The position numbers and the translations under genes are program-made. The notes below the pieces were generated by a model, which saw only the letters and a list, made by a program, of their open reading frames with translations, did no database searches and was not told the origin of the DNA. From assembly GCA_014240055.1 (NCBI GenBank), contig JAAZXP010000012.1, positions 1 through 23,544 on the forward strand: a stretch of 23,544 nt of DNA, given 5' to 3'. The DNA is from Methanobacteriota archaeon (GTDB lineage Archaea; Thermoplasmatota; Poseidoniia; MGIII; CG-Epi1). Positions 1 through 6,762 of this stretch are shown here, in pieces. The stretch's first letter is position 1, and the number at the start of each line of letters is the position of its first letter.

Positions 1-117
1 GCAGGAACGCATAATGTATATTCAAAAAACGATCCTGTATCCTCTGAACCGGGAACTCAAGGAACTGTAGATACAGCCCAAATAGCTTGGGATTTCATGA
101 GTCAATTTTCAAAATAA
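1..117 (+). CDS. C-terminal fragment of an unidentified protein (possibly an alpha/beta hydrolase)
   Basis: An open frame runs from base 1 through 38 codons to TAA at 115-117, followed directly by a second TAA. It is cut by the window edge, so only the C-terminus is visible. The tail has a Gly-Thr-His-Asn-Val-Tyr stretch near the start and ends in an amphipathic helix-like segment (IAWDFMSQF). This arrangement, a histidine about 30 residues before a closing helix, resembles the end of alpha/beta-hydrolase esterases of the PHB-depolymerase type. That is only a resemblance, and 38 residues are too few to assign a family. The next gene is on the same strand 36 bp downstream with its own TATA-like element. 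Confidence 0.45.
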   Translation, partial: AGTHNVYSKNDPVSSEPGTQGTVDTAQIAWDFMSQFSK

Positions 118-120
118 TAA

Positions 121-153
121 CTATTATATTTACCTATTTAGTACGAAATTTCC
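121..153 (+). promoter_or_regulatory. TATA-type promoter of the polyphosphate kinase gene
   Basis: ATTATATTTA at about 123-132 lies some 25-30 bp before the GTG start at 154. This is the spacing expected for a leaderless archaeal transcript. The element is read from sequence only. Confidence 0.45.
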
Positions 154-1032
154 GTGACAGAAACCAAAAAAGTTAAACTTTCCGAAGGTGAAGCTCTAAA
201 AAATAGAGAATCTAAAGCTTCAGATAACAAAGTACAAATTTGGATTCCTAAGTCAACAATAGAGTATGAAGAAGAAAAATTAAAATTACAGATTGAACTT
301 CTAAAATTGCAAACACATGTTCGAAAAACAGGTCAAAGAATAGTTTTGTTATTTGAAGGCCGTGATGCAGCAGGAAAAGGAGGAACAATCAAAAGAATAC
401 GTGAACATCTTAATCCTCGAGGTGCCAGAGTTGTTGCTTTAGAAAAACCGAGTGATACCGAAAGAACACAATGGTATTTTCAAAGATACACCGATCATTT
501 GCCTTCAGCAGGTGAAATGGTTCTTTTTGACCGAAGTTGGTACAATAGAGCAATGGTTGAACCGGTCATGGGATTTTGTACAGATGAACAGCACAAACGC
601 TTTCTGAAGTACGCTCCAGTCTTTGAAAGAATTTTGGTTAAAGAAGGAATAATACTAATAAAATTATATTTCTCAGTATCTAAAAAAATGCAGCTTAAAA
701 GATTTGAAAAGAGAGCTAAAGATCCCTTAAAACAATACAAATTATCTCCTGTAGATCTTCAGGCCCAAGACCTCTGGGGTGAGTACACTATGCGTAAATT
801 CCAAATGTTATTAGAAACGAATACAAGTTTATCTCCTTGGACAATTGTTCGTTCAGATAATAAGAAAAAAGCAAGAATTAATTGTATGAAGTATATTCTT
901 TCCATGATAGAATATGAGGGTAAAATAGGAGATGAAGAATTAATCCCCGATTCCAAAGTTCTCATTAGTGGAATAGACGAATTAAAAATGATGGAAGCCA
1001 ATATAGCTAAACCACATAAATTGCCAGGTTAA
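154..1032 (+). CDS. ppk2: Polyphosphate kinase 2 family protein (class I-like)
   Basis: This 292-residue PPK2-fold kinase transfers phosphate between inorganic polyphosphate and nucleotides; class I members mostly phosphorylate NDPs at the expense of polyphosphate. A single PPK2 domain covers about residues 27-255. Visible motifs are the Walker A loop GRDAAGKGGT (69-78), the Walker B/lid element FDRSWYNRA (125-133), and the following VMGF and YFSVSK segments typical of the family. The N-terminal 25 residues are lysine- and glutamate-rich and look disordered. GTG at 154 is taken as the start because a TATA box sits one leaderless distance upstream and there is no better in-frame ATG before the domain. 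The gene stands alone. The direction of catalysis and the preferred nucleotide cannot be read from sequence. Confidence 0.95.
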   Translation: MTETKKVKLSEGEALKNRESKASDNKVQIWIPKSTIEYEEEKLKLQIELLKLQTHVRKTGQRIVLLFEGRDAAGKGGTIKRIREHLNPRGARVVALEKPSDTERTQWYFQRYTDHLPSAGEMVLFDRSWYNRAMVEPVMGFCTDEQHKRFLKYAPVFERILVKEGIILIKLYFSVSKKMQLKRFEKRAKDPLKQYKLSPVDLQAQDLWGEYTMRKFQMLLETNTSLSPWTIVRSDNKKKARINCMKYILSMIEYEGKIGDEELIPDSKVLISGIDELKMMEANIAKPHKLPG

Positions 1033-1041
1033 TTTCCCAAC

Positions 1042-1048
1042 TTTTTTT
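1042..1048 (+). terminator. Oligo-T tract after ppk2
   Basis: Seven consecutive T residues begin ten bases after the ppk2 stop codon. Archaeal RNA polymerase can terminate on U-rich tracts without a hairpin, so this is a plausible intrinsic terminator between ppk2 and the next gene. Confidence 0.4.
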
Positions 1049-1089
1049 AACCTAAGTATAATTCAAGCTTAAAGCCAATAGAGTATTTT

Positions 1090-2661
1090 ATGCAAAAAAT
1101 CAATAATAATCGAAAATTTATAGCTTCAGTTATTATTTTACTTTTTTTAATGACGATATATCATAATATTTATTTTGATAAAATTTTTTCATATTATGAG
1201 GACGATGGTGAGAAAATATATGATTTGGAAAGTGATGGTTGGTCTGTAGATATAGGGTCTCAATATGATATGAAACCTGAATTTGATCAGATGTTTTTAG
1301 TAATGAAAGGGATAGATTATCCGGCCAATAGTGTGATTTTAGTTAAAAATGGTACAATAGTTTATGAAGAATATTATAATGATTTTACCTATAATACAAA
1401 ATTCAATACCTATTCAGTTACCAAAAGTTTCACCTCAGCTTTGGTAGGCATTGCTCTTGATCAGGGATTAATTGGAAGTATTGATGATTTAATATGGGGT
1501 TATTTTCCAAATCAGACGTTTGATAATGATTCTCCTAATAAACAAAAAGTTGCGATAAAACATCTTTTGATGATGACATCAGGCTTTGATTATGGCGGCG
1601 ATCCAACTTTAGCACCAACAGTAGAAGGTTCAAGAGCTGAATATGTCTTGAATCGTCCAGTTGAGTATGAACCTGGAACAGTATGGGTTTATGATTCACA
1701 AGCGCCTTCAGTTCTATTAGAGATAATAGAGTCACAATCTAATATGACCATCGACGAGTTTGCAACTGAATACTTATTCGATCCTTTACAGATTAAAAAC
1801 GCATTGTGGACTAAAGACGAATCCGATTTAGCATTTGGAGGGTTTGGATTGTATTTAGCTCCAAGAGATATGGCTAAGCTTGGACAATTATATCTTCAGG
1901 GCGGCGTATGGAATGGAGAACGTATAGTTTCAGAAAGTTGGGTTAATGAGTCTACAACCGACAGTATGGATTCAGATGTTGAGTTTGTATATTCTACAGT
2001 TCCAACTGAAGGATATGGCTATTTGTGGTGGATTTACGAAGATTATTATGTTGCATCGGGTTTACACGGGCAAAGAGTTATTGTTAATCCCGAACAAGAT
2101 TATGTTTTAACTTTTACATCTTTAGACGTAACTCAATCAGGAGCGAATGCCCTCCATCAATTAATTATTGAAGGTGAAGCCGAGCCTTGGCGAAAACCTA
2201 TGAATGAATTTTACATTAGGTCCTTGCCATTCTTTGGCTTATTCTTGCTTATACTTACTACCATGAATTATGGATTTCTTAACTATGGCTTGAAATCAAA
2301 AATAAATAAGAATGAAGAAAGCTTAGACCTTATTTTCACTTCTTTTGTATCTTCATTTTTTGTAACATTTCTGACCTATCTCTTAACTTTATCAATTGTA
2401 TTTTCGGTATTGGATATCTACTTTGGCACACCTCGGGGTTTTATGTTATTTCCCAAATTTCAAGTAATAACTTTGTTGACATTATTGGCATTTACAGTTG
2501 GTACTGTTCTTTTTGACAAAGAATGGCTAGATCATCGTCATTCATTAAGTATTACTGGGATGTTAAAGTTCGTAGTTCCTAGAGCGGTTGTGTCAGTAAT
2601 AGGAATGATTATTATATTCTTTAGTATTTATCTGAAAATGGTAGCTGAATATTCAGCTTAG
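1090..2661 (+). CDS. Membrane-anchored class C beta-lactamase-like serine hydrolase
   Basis: A 523-residue protein of the serine beta-lactamase / penicillin-binding-protein-like family (PF00144), closest in layout to 6-aminohexanoate-dimer-hydrolase or esterase members. A hydrophobic anchor covers residues 10-25 and the catalytic domain about 65-370. The nucleophile motif is S109-V-T-K112. The second motif, usually Tyr-x-Asn, reads Y201-D-S203, and the third is H326-G-Q328. After the enzyme domain come about four hydrophobic segments (375-515), so the protein is tethered at both ends and the catalytic domain is predicted to face outward. The C-terminal membrane part is not one I recognise. 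The substrate is unknown; D-amino-acid peptides, esters or amides are possible. Its 3' end overlaps the convergent next gene by 9 bp. Confidence 0.9.
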   Translation: MQKINNNRKFIASVIILLFLMTIYHNIYFDKIFSYYEDDGEKIYDLESDGWSVDIGSQYDMKPEFDQMFLVMKGIDYPANSVILVKNGTIVYEEYYNDFTYNTKFNTYSVTKSFTSALVGIALDQGLIGSIDDLIWGYFPNQTFDNDSPNKQKVAIKHLLMMTSGFDYGGDPTLAPTVEGSRAEYVLNRPVEYEPGTVWVYDSQAPSVLLEIIESQSNMTIDEFATEYLFDPLQIKNALWTKDESDLAFGGFGLYLAPRDMAKLGQLYLQGGVWNGERIVSESWVNESTTDSMDSDVEFVYSTVPTEGYGYLWWIYEDYYVASGLHGQRVIVNPEQDYVLTFTSLDVTQSGANALHQLIIEGEAEPWRKPMNEFYIRSLPFFGLFLLILTTMNYGFLNYGLKSKINKNEESLDLIFTSFVSSFFVTFLTYLLTLSIVFSVLDIYFGTPRGFMLFPKFQVITLLTLLAFTVGTVLFDKEWLDHRHSLSITGMLKFVVPRAVVSVIGMIIIFFSIYLKMVAEYSA

Positions 2662-3330
2662 TAAAGGCCCGATTTCATTTCCAATAAATAGCACAGCTGT
2701 GGCTGAAACGGTAATCAGGACATTGTCATCAATAGGTCCAAATTCATATCGTTCTACGAATGTTGCTACAATCGCAGCTATAACTCCCCAGATAGGTAAT
2801 GCCGGGGTTGACAAATCGCCAAGATAATATCCCATAGGAATACAGACAATCGCCATGAAAACATTTCCAATTGGATTCTTGGTTCGATATCCAAATTTAA
2901 TATTTCTTGCAATGCCAGTTACTCCATCGCCAAAGGCCATGAACAGTAATGGCATTATGGCCAAGTATGGATCGCCTAATAATTCCCATATGAGGTATAC
3001 AGAGGCTCCAGCCATAAAGCAAAAATTCACGTCATTTTTATTATCATTAGTTTGAACCCAGTAAAGTAAGTGTCCAGTGTAATATGGAATATATGTAATA
3101 ATTGTGAATAAAATACCAATGTAAAGCGCATAGATGGGTTCACTGAGGATAGATGGAGCCATAATTCCAATTAATCCTCCACAGAACATATGTAATATTT
3201 TTCGATTATAGTAAATGGCTACATTCTCTTTCATATTCTGAGCCATCATGAATTCAAAAACCCATTTAGTTCCAAAAATGATAAATAATCCGTAAATTAC
3301 TATTGCAAAAATAAGAACGGTTTCATCCAT
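2653..3330 (-). CDS. Dolichol/phytol kinase-like membrane protein (CTP-dependent polyprenol kinase family)
   Basis: A 225-residue integral membrane protein with about six to seven hydrophobic segments. Family marks are NRKILHMFCGG (42-52), FGDGVTGIARN in the middle, KNPIGN shortly after, and ERYEFGPIDDN near the C-terminus. These match the SEC59 / VTE5 / archaeal dolichol-kinase-like family, which is related to phosphatidate cytidylyltransferases. Characterised members phosphorylate polyprenols such as dolichol or phytol with CTP. In an archaeon the likely role is making or recycling polyprenyl phosphate, used as a glycan carrier or for lipid salvage. The substrate is inferred. The gene converges on and overlaps the upstream hydrolase by 9 bp, and is divergent from the VOC gene across a 63-bp gap. 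Confidence 0.8.
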   Translation of the reverse strand: MDETVLIFAIVIYGLFIIFGTKWVFEFMMAQNMKENVAIYYNRKILHMFCGGLIGIMAPSILSEPIYALYIGILFTIITYIPYYTGHLLYWVQTNDNKNDVNFCFMAGASVYLIWELLGDPYLAIMPLLFMAFGDGVTGIARNIKFGYRTKNPIGNVFMAIVCIPMGYYLGDLSTPALPIWGVIAAIVATFVERYEFGPIDDNVLITVSATAVLFIGNEIGPLLS

Positions 3331-3393
3331 GAGGCATATTTTGCATCATTCTACTTAAGATAATATGTAAAAAGAGGTCCACAATGTAAGGTC

Positions 3394-3807
3394 ATGCGCC
3401 CATTTCATCTAGCATTTCCTGTAGACAATCTTAAAAGAACTCGTGAATTTTACACAAAAATATTAGGATGTAAGGAAGGCAGAAGTTCTGACAGATGGAT
3501 TGATTTTGATATGTATGGTCATCAGGTAGTTGCACACTTAGTAGATTCAGTTGATAGTGTGGATACTAATCCAGTAGATGGAGATGACGTTCCAGCAAGT
3601 CATTTTGGTGTAATTTTAGAATCAGAGGAATGGACTCAATTATCTAAGAAATTACAAGCTTCCAATATTGAGTTTATTATCGAACCTCACACAAGGTTCA
3701 GAGAAGAGCCTGGCGAACAGTCCACTATGTTTTTCTTAGATCCCTGTGGAAATGCACTTGAGTTCAAGGCTTTCAAAAGCGATGAAATGATATTTGCTAA
3801 AAATTAG
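3394..3807 (+). CDS. VOC-family protein (glyoxalase / extradiol dioxygenase fold)
   Basis: A 137-residue single-chain VOC protein built from two beta-alpha-beta-beta-beta modules. It opens with RPFHLAFPVDNL and closes with FFLDPCGNALEFKAF. The usual metal-ligand positions appear filled by H5, H69 and E123, so a divalent metal site is likely intact. VOC members include glyoxalase I, epimerases, antibiotic-binding proteins and dioxygenases; the sequence does not allow a choice. ATG at 3394 gives the standard N-terminal strand. The stop codon overlaps that of the convergent DUF4430 gene by 4 bp, so no separate terminator exists between them. Confidence 0.88.
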   Translation: MRPFHLAFPVDNLKRTREFYTKILGCKEGRSSDRWIDFDMYGHQVVAHLVDSVDSVDTNPVDGDDVPASHFGVILESEEWTQLSKKLQASNIEFIIEPHTRFREEPGEQSTMFFLDPCGNALEFKAFKSDEMIFAKN

Positions 3808-4274
3808 CAATAATCTGTATTGTATTTCCAAGTGATAGAATCACTTTCAATCAATTTTAAACTAGATGCGCCAAGATCAGACGGTTCTCCATTATGCAGT
3901 AATTGCCAATATGCACAACCTCCTGAAATTCCGTCAATTTCATTAATAAATACTCCAAAGCTAGGATGCCAACTAAAAGTTACTTGGAAATTCCCCCCTC
4001 CAGCTTCCAATGTTGCGTTAAATGCAGAGGTGTCATCTATAACAGTTACATTGTAACTTTTTATAGTAATATTTGTATTTACAGTAGCATTCTCTTCAGC
4101 TCCATTATAATCTATAACTACAGTAACATTTGCGATATCAACATCTGGTTGTTGATAGATTATTTTATCGATATATTCTTTTGTTTCATCTTCCTGCAAT
4201 GCGACAAAGCCACCCCAAGCCACTAGGTTCACAATAACCAAAGCTGCGGCAATTTGTACTACGTTTCCATTCAC
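3804..4274 (-). CDS. Membrane-anchored DUF4430 (transcobalamin-like C-terminal fold) surface protein
   Basis: A 156-residue protein starting at GTG. Residues 5-26 form one hydrophobic anchor. A Thr/Asn-rich linker follows with at least five Asn-x-Ser/Thr sequons (such as NVT and NAT), so it is probably glycosylated outside the cell. The C-terminal 90 residues carry the DUF4430 pattern: FGVFINEIDGI, YWQLLHNGEPSDLGAS, and a closing SITWKYN. DUF4430 resembles the beta-grasp C-terminal domain of transcobalamin and is found in many exported archaeal and bacterial proteins; ligand binding is not shown here. A link to cobalamin is tempting because a B12 protein lies 13 kb away, but nothing in the sequence proves it. 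A cysteine in SGGCAYW and one at the very C-terminus could form a disulfide. Confidence 0.78.
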   Translation of the reverse strand: MNGNVVQIAAALVIVNLVAWGGFVALQEDETKEYIDKIIYQQPDVDIANVTVVIDYNGAEENATVNTNITIKSYNVTVIDDTSAFNATLEAGGGNFQVTFSWHPSFGVFINEIDGISGGCAYWQLLHNGEPSDLGASSLKLIESDSITWKYNTDYC

Positions 4275-4319
4275 TGTTTTATATATCTAAAGCAGTCTTT
4301 ATTAATTTTGGGGAGCCTA

Positions 4320-4370
4320 AATCGTAGTTAATAATATAATCGTAATACAATCGTAATCTTTTTATATTAT
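4320..4370 (+). promoter_or_regulatory. Three AATCGTA repeats and TATA box before the RHH regulator-ZIP operon
   Basis: Direct repeats AATCGTAGT (4320-4328), AATCGTAAT (4338-4346) and AATCGTAAT (4349-4357) are spaced 18 and 11 bp apart. They lead straight into CTTTTTATATTAT (4358-4370), a good TATA box about 26 bp before the ATG at 4388, implying a leaderless transcript. RHH proteins bind tandem short repeats as dimers-of-dimers. These boxes are thus candidate operators for the adjacent regulator; binding is inferred. Confidence 0.6.
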
Positions 4371-4387
4371 CTTTTATTCAATGAATT

Positions 4388-4627
4388 ATGACAAGACGTT
4401 CAAGATATGCTTTAACGAAAGTTTCTGCAGATTTGCCAGCCTCATTAGTACAACAGCTAGATGGTTGGAAACTTTCAATTGAAGGGATAAATAGATCGCA
4501 ATTGATTTCAGATTTATTAAGATGGTCATTAGATAATGGGGCAATTGACGCACTATATCCTGAATGTGAGCATAATCATGAGCATGAAGCTAACATAGAT
4601 TGTGATTGTACCTTAGGTTGCTGTTAA
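4388..4627 (+). CDS. Ribbon-helix-helix regulator with His/Cys-rich metal-binding tail
   Basis: A 79-residue protein. Residues 7-52 fit the ribbon-helix-helix (CopG/MetJ-type) fold: a beta strand (YALTKVSADLP), a helix (ASLVQQLDGW), a turn with NRSQ, and a second helix (LISDLLRWSLD). The C-terminal 20 residues are packed with possible ligands: C60, H62, H64, H66, C72, C74, C78 and C79. It is far too short to be NikR, which has a separate ACT-like metal domain, so the tail itself is the likely sensor. The next gene starts one base after its stop and encodes a ZIP metal transporter, which points to zinc- or iron-dependent control of uptake. Alternatively the tail may serve as a metal store or chaperone; which metal is unknown. 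Confidence 0.8.
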   Translation: MTRRSRYALTKVSADLPASLVQQLDGWKLSIEGINRSQLISDLLRWSLDNGAIDALYPECEHNHEHEANIDCDCTLGCC

Positions 4628-4628
4628 A

Positions 4629-5699
4629 ATGGATTCTCAAATATTAATTTTTATATTCTCTATAGTAATGTTTATTTCAGTTATAGCTTTTGGGTATATT
4701 CCATTGAGTTTAGATCTTTCATCAAATAGATTGAAACAATTAACTGCAATAGGTGCTGGAGTTCTCATTGGCTCAGCTTTTCTTGTTATAATTCCTGAAG
4801 CTCTAGAGCTTTTTGAAGCTCATGAGGAAGATGAAGATAAAATTACAGGATCAGTTGCCTTAGTAATTCTTGAATTTGAGAATGGAGATATAAATGCCAA
4901 TGAAGCGATTGAAGAAATTGAAGAATTGGTAGGTGGCCACGACGCTCACGAGGGTGATGACCACGAGGGTGATGACCACGAGGGTGACGATGAATCTTCA
5001 AAGGACACTATTTCGGAGTCAATTCTCCATGTAATCGAAGAAGTAGAAGATGGTGAAATAAATGCTACAGCTGGACTGCAAGAGATTGAGGATTTAGTTA
5101 CGGCCACTTCTCATGCCTCTCATGATGAAGCTCATGTGAATTTTACAAATATAGGTTTAGCCATTTTAGTAGGTTTTGTGTTAATGCTTTTACTTGAGGT
5201 GTTTGGCCTTCCTCATGCAGTACATCATGATGAAGATAAAGATCTATTAGGCCTTTCAGCAACACTTGGGTTAGTAGTTCACGCAGCCGCAGACGGTCTA
5301 GCTGTGGGTGCTTCTGTATCTAGCAGCACAGAAACAGGATTGATAGTATTTCTGGCTATAATGATTCACAAGGGACCTGCTGCTTTCGGCCTATCATCCT
5401 TTTTAAAACATATTAAATTAGAAGAATCCAAGTCTAGATTTTACTTGGTTCTCTTCGCATTATCTTCACCAATATTTGCAATTTTAACGTTCTTTATATT
5501 CAAAGATACTTCATTGGCTACCGACGATAATATAGGCCTAGCTTTGTTATTTTCAGCTGGGACTTTTATTTATGTTGCAACGGTAGATGTACTTCCTGAG
5601 GTCCATAGTCATGATCACGATAATGACTCTCCCGTTTGGTTTGTTATTGCAGGCATGATAGTTGTATTTTTGACGACATTAATTGGTCACGGGCATTAG
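4629..5699 (+). CDS. ZIP-family divalent metal transporter, ZIP9-like
   Basis: A 356-residue membrane protein that should import Zn2+ or a similar divalent ion. Segments TM1-TM2 (3-60) include AGVLIGSAFLVIIPEALE; TM3-TM8 lie at about 173-353. The transport-site helices are clear: H218-A-A-A-D222-G in TM4 and H247-K-G-P250-A-A-F-G-L in TM5. Most ZIPs have His-Glu-x-Pro in TM5; His-Lys-x-Pro followed by AAFGL is what I recall of the ZIP9 (SLC39A9) subgroup. The loop between TM2 and TM3 is expanded to about 110 residues, acidic and His-rich, and contains two copies of a 33-residue module plus an HEGDD triplet repeat. The C-terminus also has His clusters. It is translationally adjacent to the RHH gene (1-bp gap) and surely co-transcribed with it. 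Confidence 0.92.
   Translation: MDSQILIFIFSIVMFISVIAFGYIPLSLDLSSNRLKQLTAIGAGVLIGSAFLVIIPEALELFEAHEEDEDKITGSVALVILEFENGDINANEAIEEIEELVGGHDAHEGDDHEGDDHEGDDESSKDTISESILHVIEEVEDGEINATAGLQEIEDLVTATSHASHDEAHVNFTNIGLAILVGFVLMLLLEVFGLPHAVHHDEDKDLLGLSATLGLVVHAAADGLAVGASVSSSTETGLIVFLAIMIHKGPAAFGLSSFLKHIKLEESKSRFYLVLFALSSPIFAILTFFIFKDTSLATDDNIGLALLFSAGTFIYVATVDVLPEVHSHDHDNDSPVWFVIAGMIVVFLTTLIGHGH
4947..4991 (+). repeat. Three tandem 15-bp repeats in the ZIP loop (HEGDD x3)
   Basis: CACGAGGGTGATGAC occurs at 4947-4961 and 4962-4976, followed by CACGAGGGTGACGAT at 4977-4991, differing at two bases. It encodes HEGDDHEGDDHEGDD in the acidic, His-rich cytosol- or surface-facing loop. Near identity at DNA level points to recent slippage duplication. 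Confidence 0.95.
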
Positions 5700-5747
5700 A
5701 GGCAGTCACCCGTTTACTTTATATCGACGATTCTGTGCTTATCTCAT

Positions 5748-5891
5748 ATGGAAGGATACTGCGTAAAGTGTAAAGCCAAGCAAGAGATAACAAAAGGTGA
5801 AGAAGTCACAATGAAAAATGGCCGTAAAGCCATGAAGGGAACCTGTGGAACCTGTGGCACCGGAATGTACCGAATTCTCGGCAAAGCATAA
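5748..5891 (+). CDS. DUF5679-like small zinc-ribbon protein (47 aa)
   Basis: A short frame from ATG 5748 to TAA 5889-5891 encodes 47 residues. It has two Cys-x-x-Cys pairs, C5-V-K-C8 and C33-G-T-C36, separated by a Lys-rich stretch with EVTMKNGRKA, and ends MYRILGKA. This agrees with the small DUF5679 family common in archaea, whose members I recall as having the same layout (CVKC, TMKNGRKA, CxxCG, phenylalanine/tyrosine-arginine end). Function is unknown; a single zinc ribbon that binds nucleic acid or a ribosomal partner is plausible. CTTTATATC at about 5717-5725 is a suitable TATA box for a leaderless mRNA. Its G+C is visibly higher than that of neighbours, as is usual for a conserved, highly expressed small protein. 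Confidence 0.85.
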   Translation: MEGYCVKCKAKQEITKGEEVTMKNGRKAMKGTCGTCGTGMYRILGKA

Positions 5892-5944
5892 TTAAAGTAA
5901 CAAGTTAATTTTTGTTTACTAGCTAGTTGCTACGCTCTCGATTT

Positions 5945-6391
5945 CTAGGCATATTTTCCTAATATTATTAGGAAACTAGCTAGAATTGCAATGATTAGCG
6001 TAGCGACTATCAAATTATTTAAAAATATATTTTCATCAGATTTATTAATATTCTTTTCAATAAGTTTCACATTTCTTTTATTTGCTTTCCACCCCATATC
6101 AAAAACATCTCCGATAATAGGTATTAATCCAAATATAAAATCAATTCCAATATTCAGACACATTTTAGAGATAACTTTTGCTGATAATCCCATTTTAGAT
6201 CCTGAGTATAATATGTAAATGGAAATTATACTTCCTATCAAATCTCCAACAACTGGGATAGCTCCAATAATTGGATCACTTCCGATTTTATATTTTGTTC
6301 CAGGTATTGTAATAATTTCATCTAGTCGTTTGCTTAATAGCTTCAATCTAAGTAATCGTTCTTCGTTTTGTTCTTCTATTTCTTTATTCAT
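5945..6391 (-). CDS. DUF4112 family membrane protein
   Basis: A 148-residue protein with a charged N-terminal helix and three hydrophobic regions. The DUF4112 signature is present twice in related form: IIGAIPVVGDLIGSIISIY (about 41-59) and FIFGLIPIIGDVFDMGWKAN (about 85-104), each with a GxIPxxGD turn. The region after it, KRNVKLIEKN, and a last hydrophobic segment (125-145) complete the usual layout. The family has no established function. Its ATG lies inside the last codons of the ArsR-type regulator upstream (8-bp overlap), so the two are one operon and the regulator may control it. Its 3' end contains a perfect inverted repeat. Confidence 0.85.
   Translation of the reverse strand: MNKEIEEQNEERLLRLKLLSKRLDEIITIPGTKYKIGSDPIIGAIPVVGDLIGSIISIYILYSGSKMGLSAKVISKMCLNIGIDFIFGLIPIIGDVFDMGWKANKRNVKLIEKNINKSDENIFLNNLIVATLIIAILASFLIILGKYA
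5955..5975 (-). repeat. Perfect 10-bp inverted repeat at the end of the DUF4112 gene
   Basis: TTTCCTAATA and TATTAGGAAA flank one central T, a 21-bp dyad with no mismatches. It lies within the last codons of the minus-strand gene and 64 bp from the convergent DUF5679 stop. It could fold as a hairpin in either transcript, or be incidental to an Ile/Leu-rich coding stretch. Confidence 0.5.
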
Positions 6392-6716
6392 ATATTTCTT
6401 TTTTTTGTTTGTTTAAAAAATCTTTAATTTTATCTCTGAGTAATGATTCATTTGGTTTTTTTCTTTTAATACCTATCGTCTGTTTTAACCAATCTTTCAT
6501 TTCAGTGCTTATTATACTGTAAAAAACATTTCTTCCCGCTCGTCTTTGTTTTATTATATTGTTATTTGCTAAGGTTGAAAGATGCCTTGAAATAGTAGTT
6601 TGATCTTTTTTTGAAATTTTAGTTAAATCAGATACATTGTGTTCTTTTACTATTAATGTCTGAATTATTTTCAGTCTCGTTTCGCTTCCCAAGGCTTTGA
6701 AAACTTGACTATTCAT
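6384..6716 (-). CDS. ArsR-family winged helix-turn-helix regulator
   Basis: A 110-residue protein with an ArsR-type winged helix at about residues 3-75. FKALGSETRLKIIQTL is the first conserved helix; the recognition helix falls at KDQTTISRHLSTLANNN, and the wing contains RRAGRNVFYSI. There is no CxC or other obvious metal-binding cysteine, so it is unlikely to be a classic metal sensor. The lysine-rich tail (85-110) may be flexible. Its stop overlaps the DUF4112 start, which makes that membrane protein its likely regulatory partner. The AT-rich upstream region with an ATATG-CA-CATAT dyad suggests autoregulation. Low G+C in this gene and its partner is marked even for this window. Confidence 0.9.
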   Translation of the reverse strand: MNSQVFKALGSETRLKIIQTLIVKEHNVSDLTKISKKDQTTISRHLSTLANNNIIKQRRAGRNVFYSIISTEMKDWLKQTIGIKRKKPNESLLRDKIKDFLNKQKKEIYE

Positions 6717-6762
6717 TAATATATGTATATATGTGCATATATTAATATATTTGTTAAATTTT
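6717..6762 (-). promoter_or_regulatory. AT-rich promoter with dyad before the ArsR-DUF4112 operon
   Basis: This 46-bp gap is almost pure A/T. It contains ATATGTGCATAT (6729-6740), an ATATG/CATAT inverted repeat with 2-bp centre, among further ATATAT runs that can supply a TATA box at about -26. Placement directly before an ArsR gene fits an autoregulatory operator; this is inference. Confidence 0.45.

Noticed and set aside
3966..4226. Plus-strand open frame antisense to the DUF4430 gene
   Set aside because: The product is low-complexity Ile/Ser/Tyr-rich sequence; the minus strand has a clear DUF4430 pattern.
4947..4991. CRISPR-like array
   Set aside because: The three repeats are contiguous 15-mers with no spacers, in frame within the ZIP gene.
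6717..6762. Replication origin from the AT-rich stretch
   Set aside because: It is only 46 bp, lacks ORB-like repeats and has no Cdc6/Orc gene beside it; a promoter explains it.
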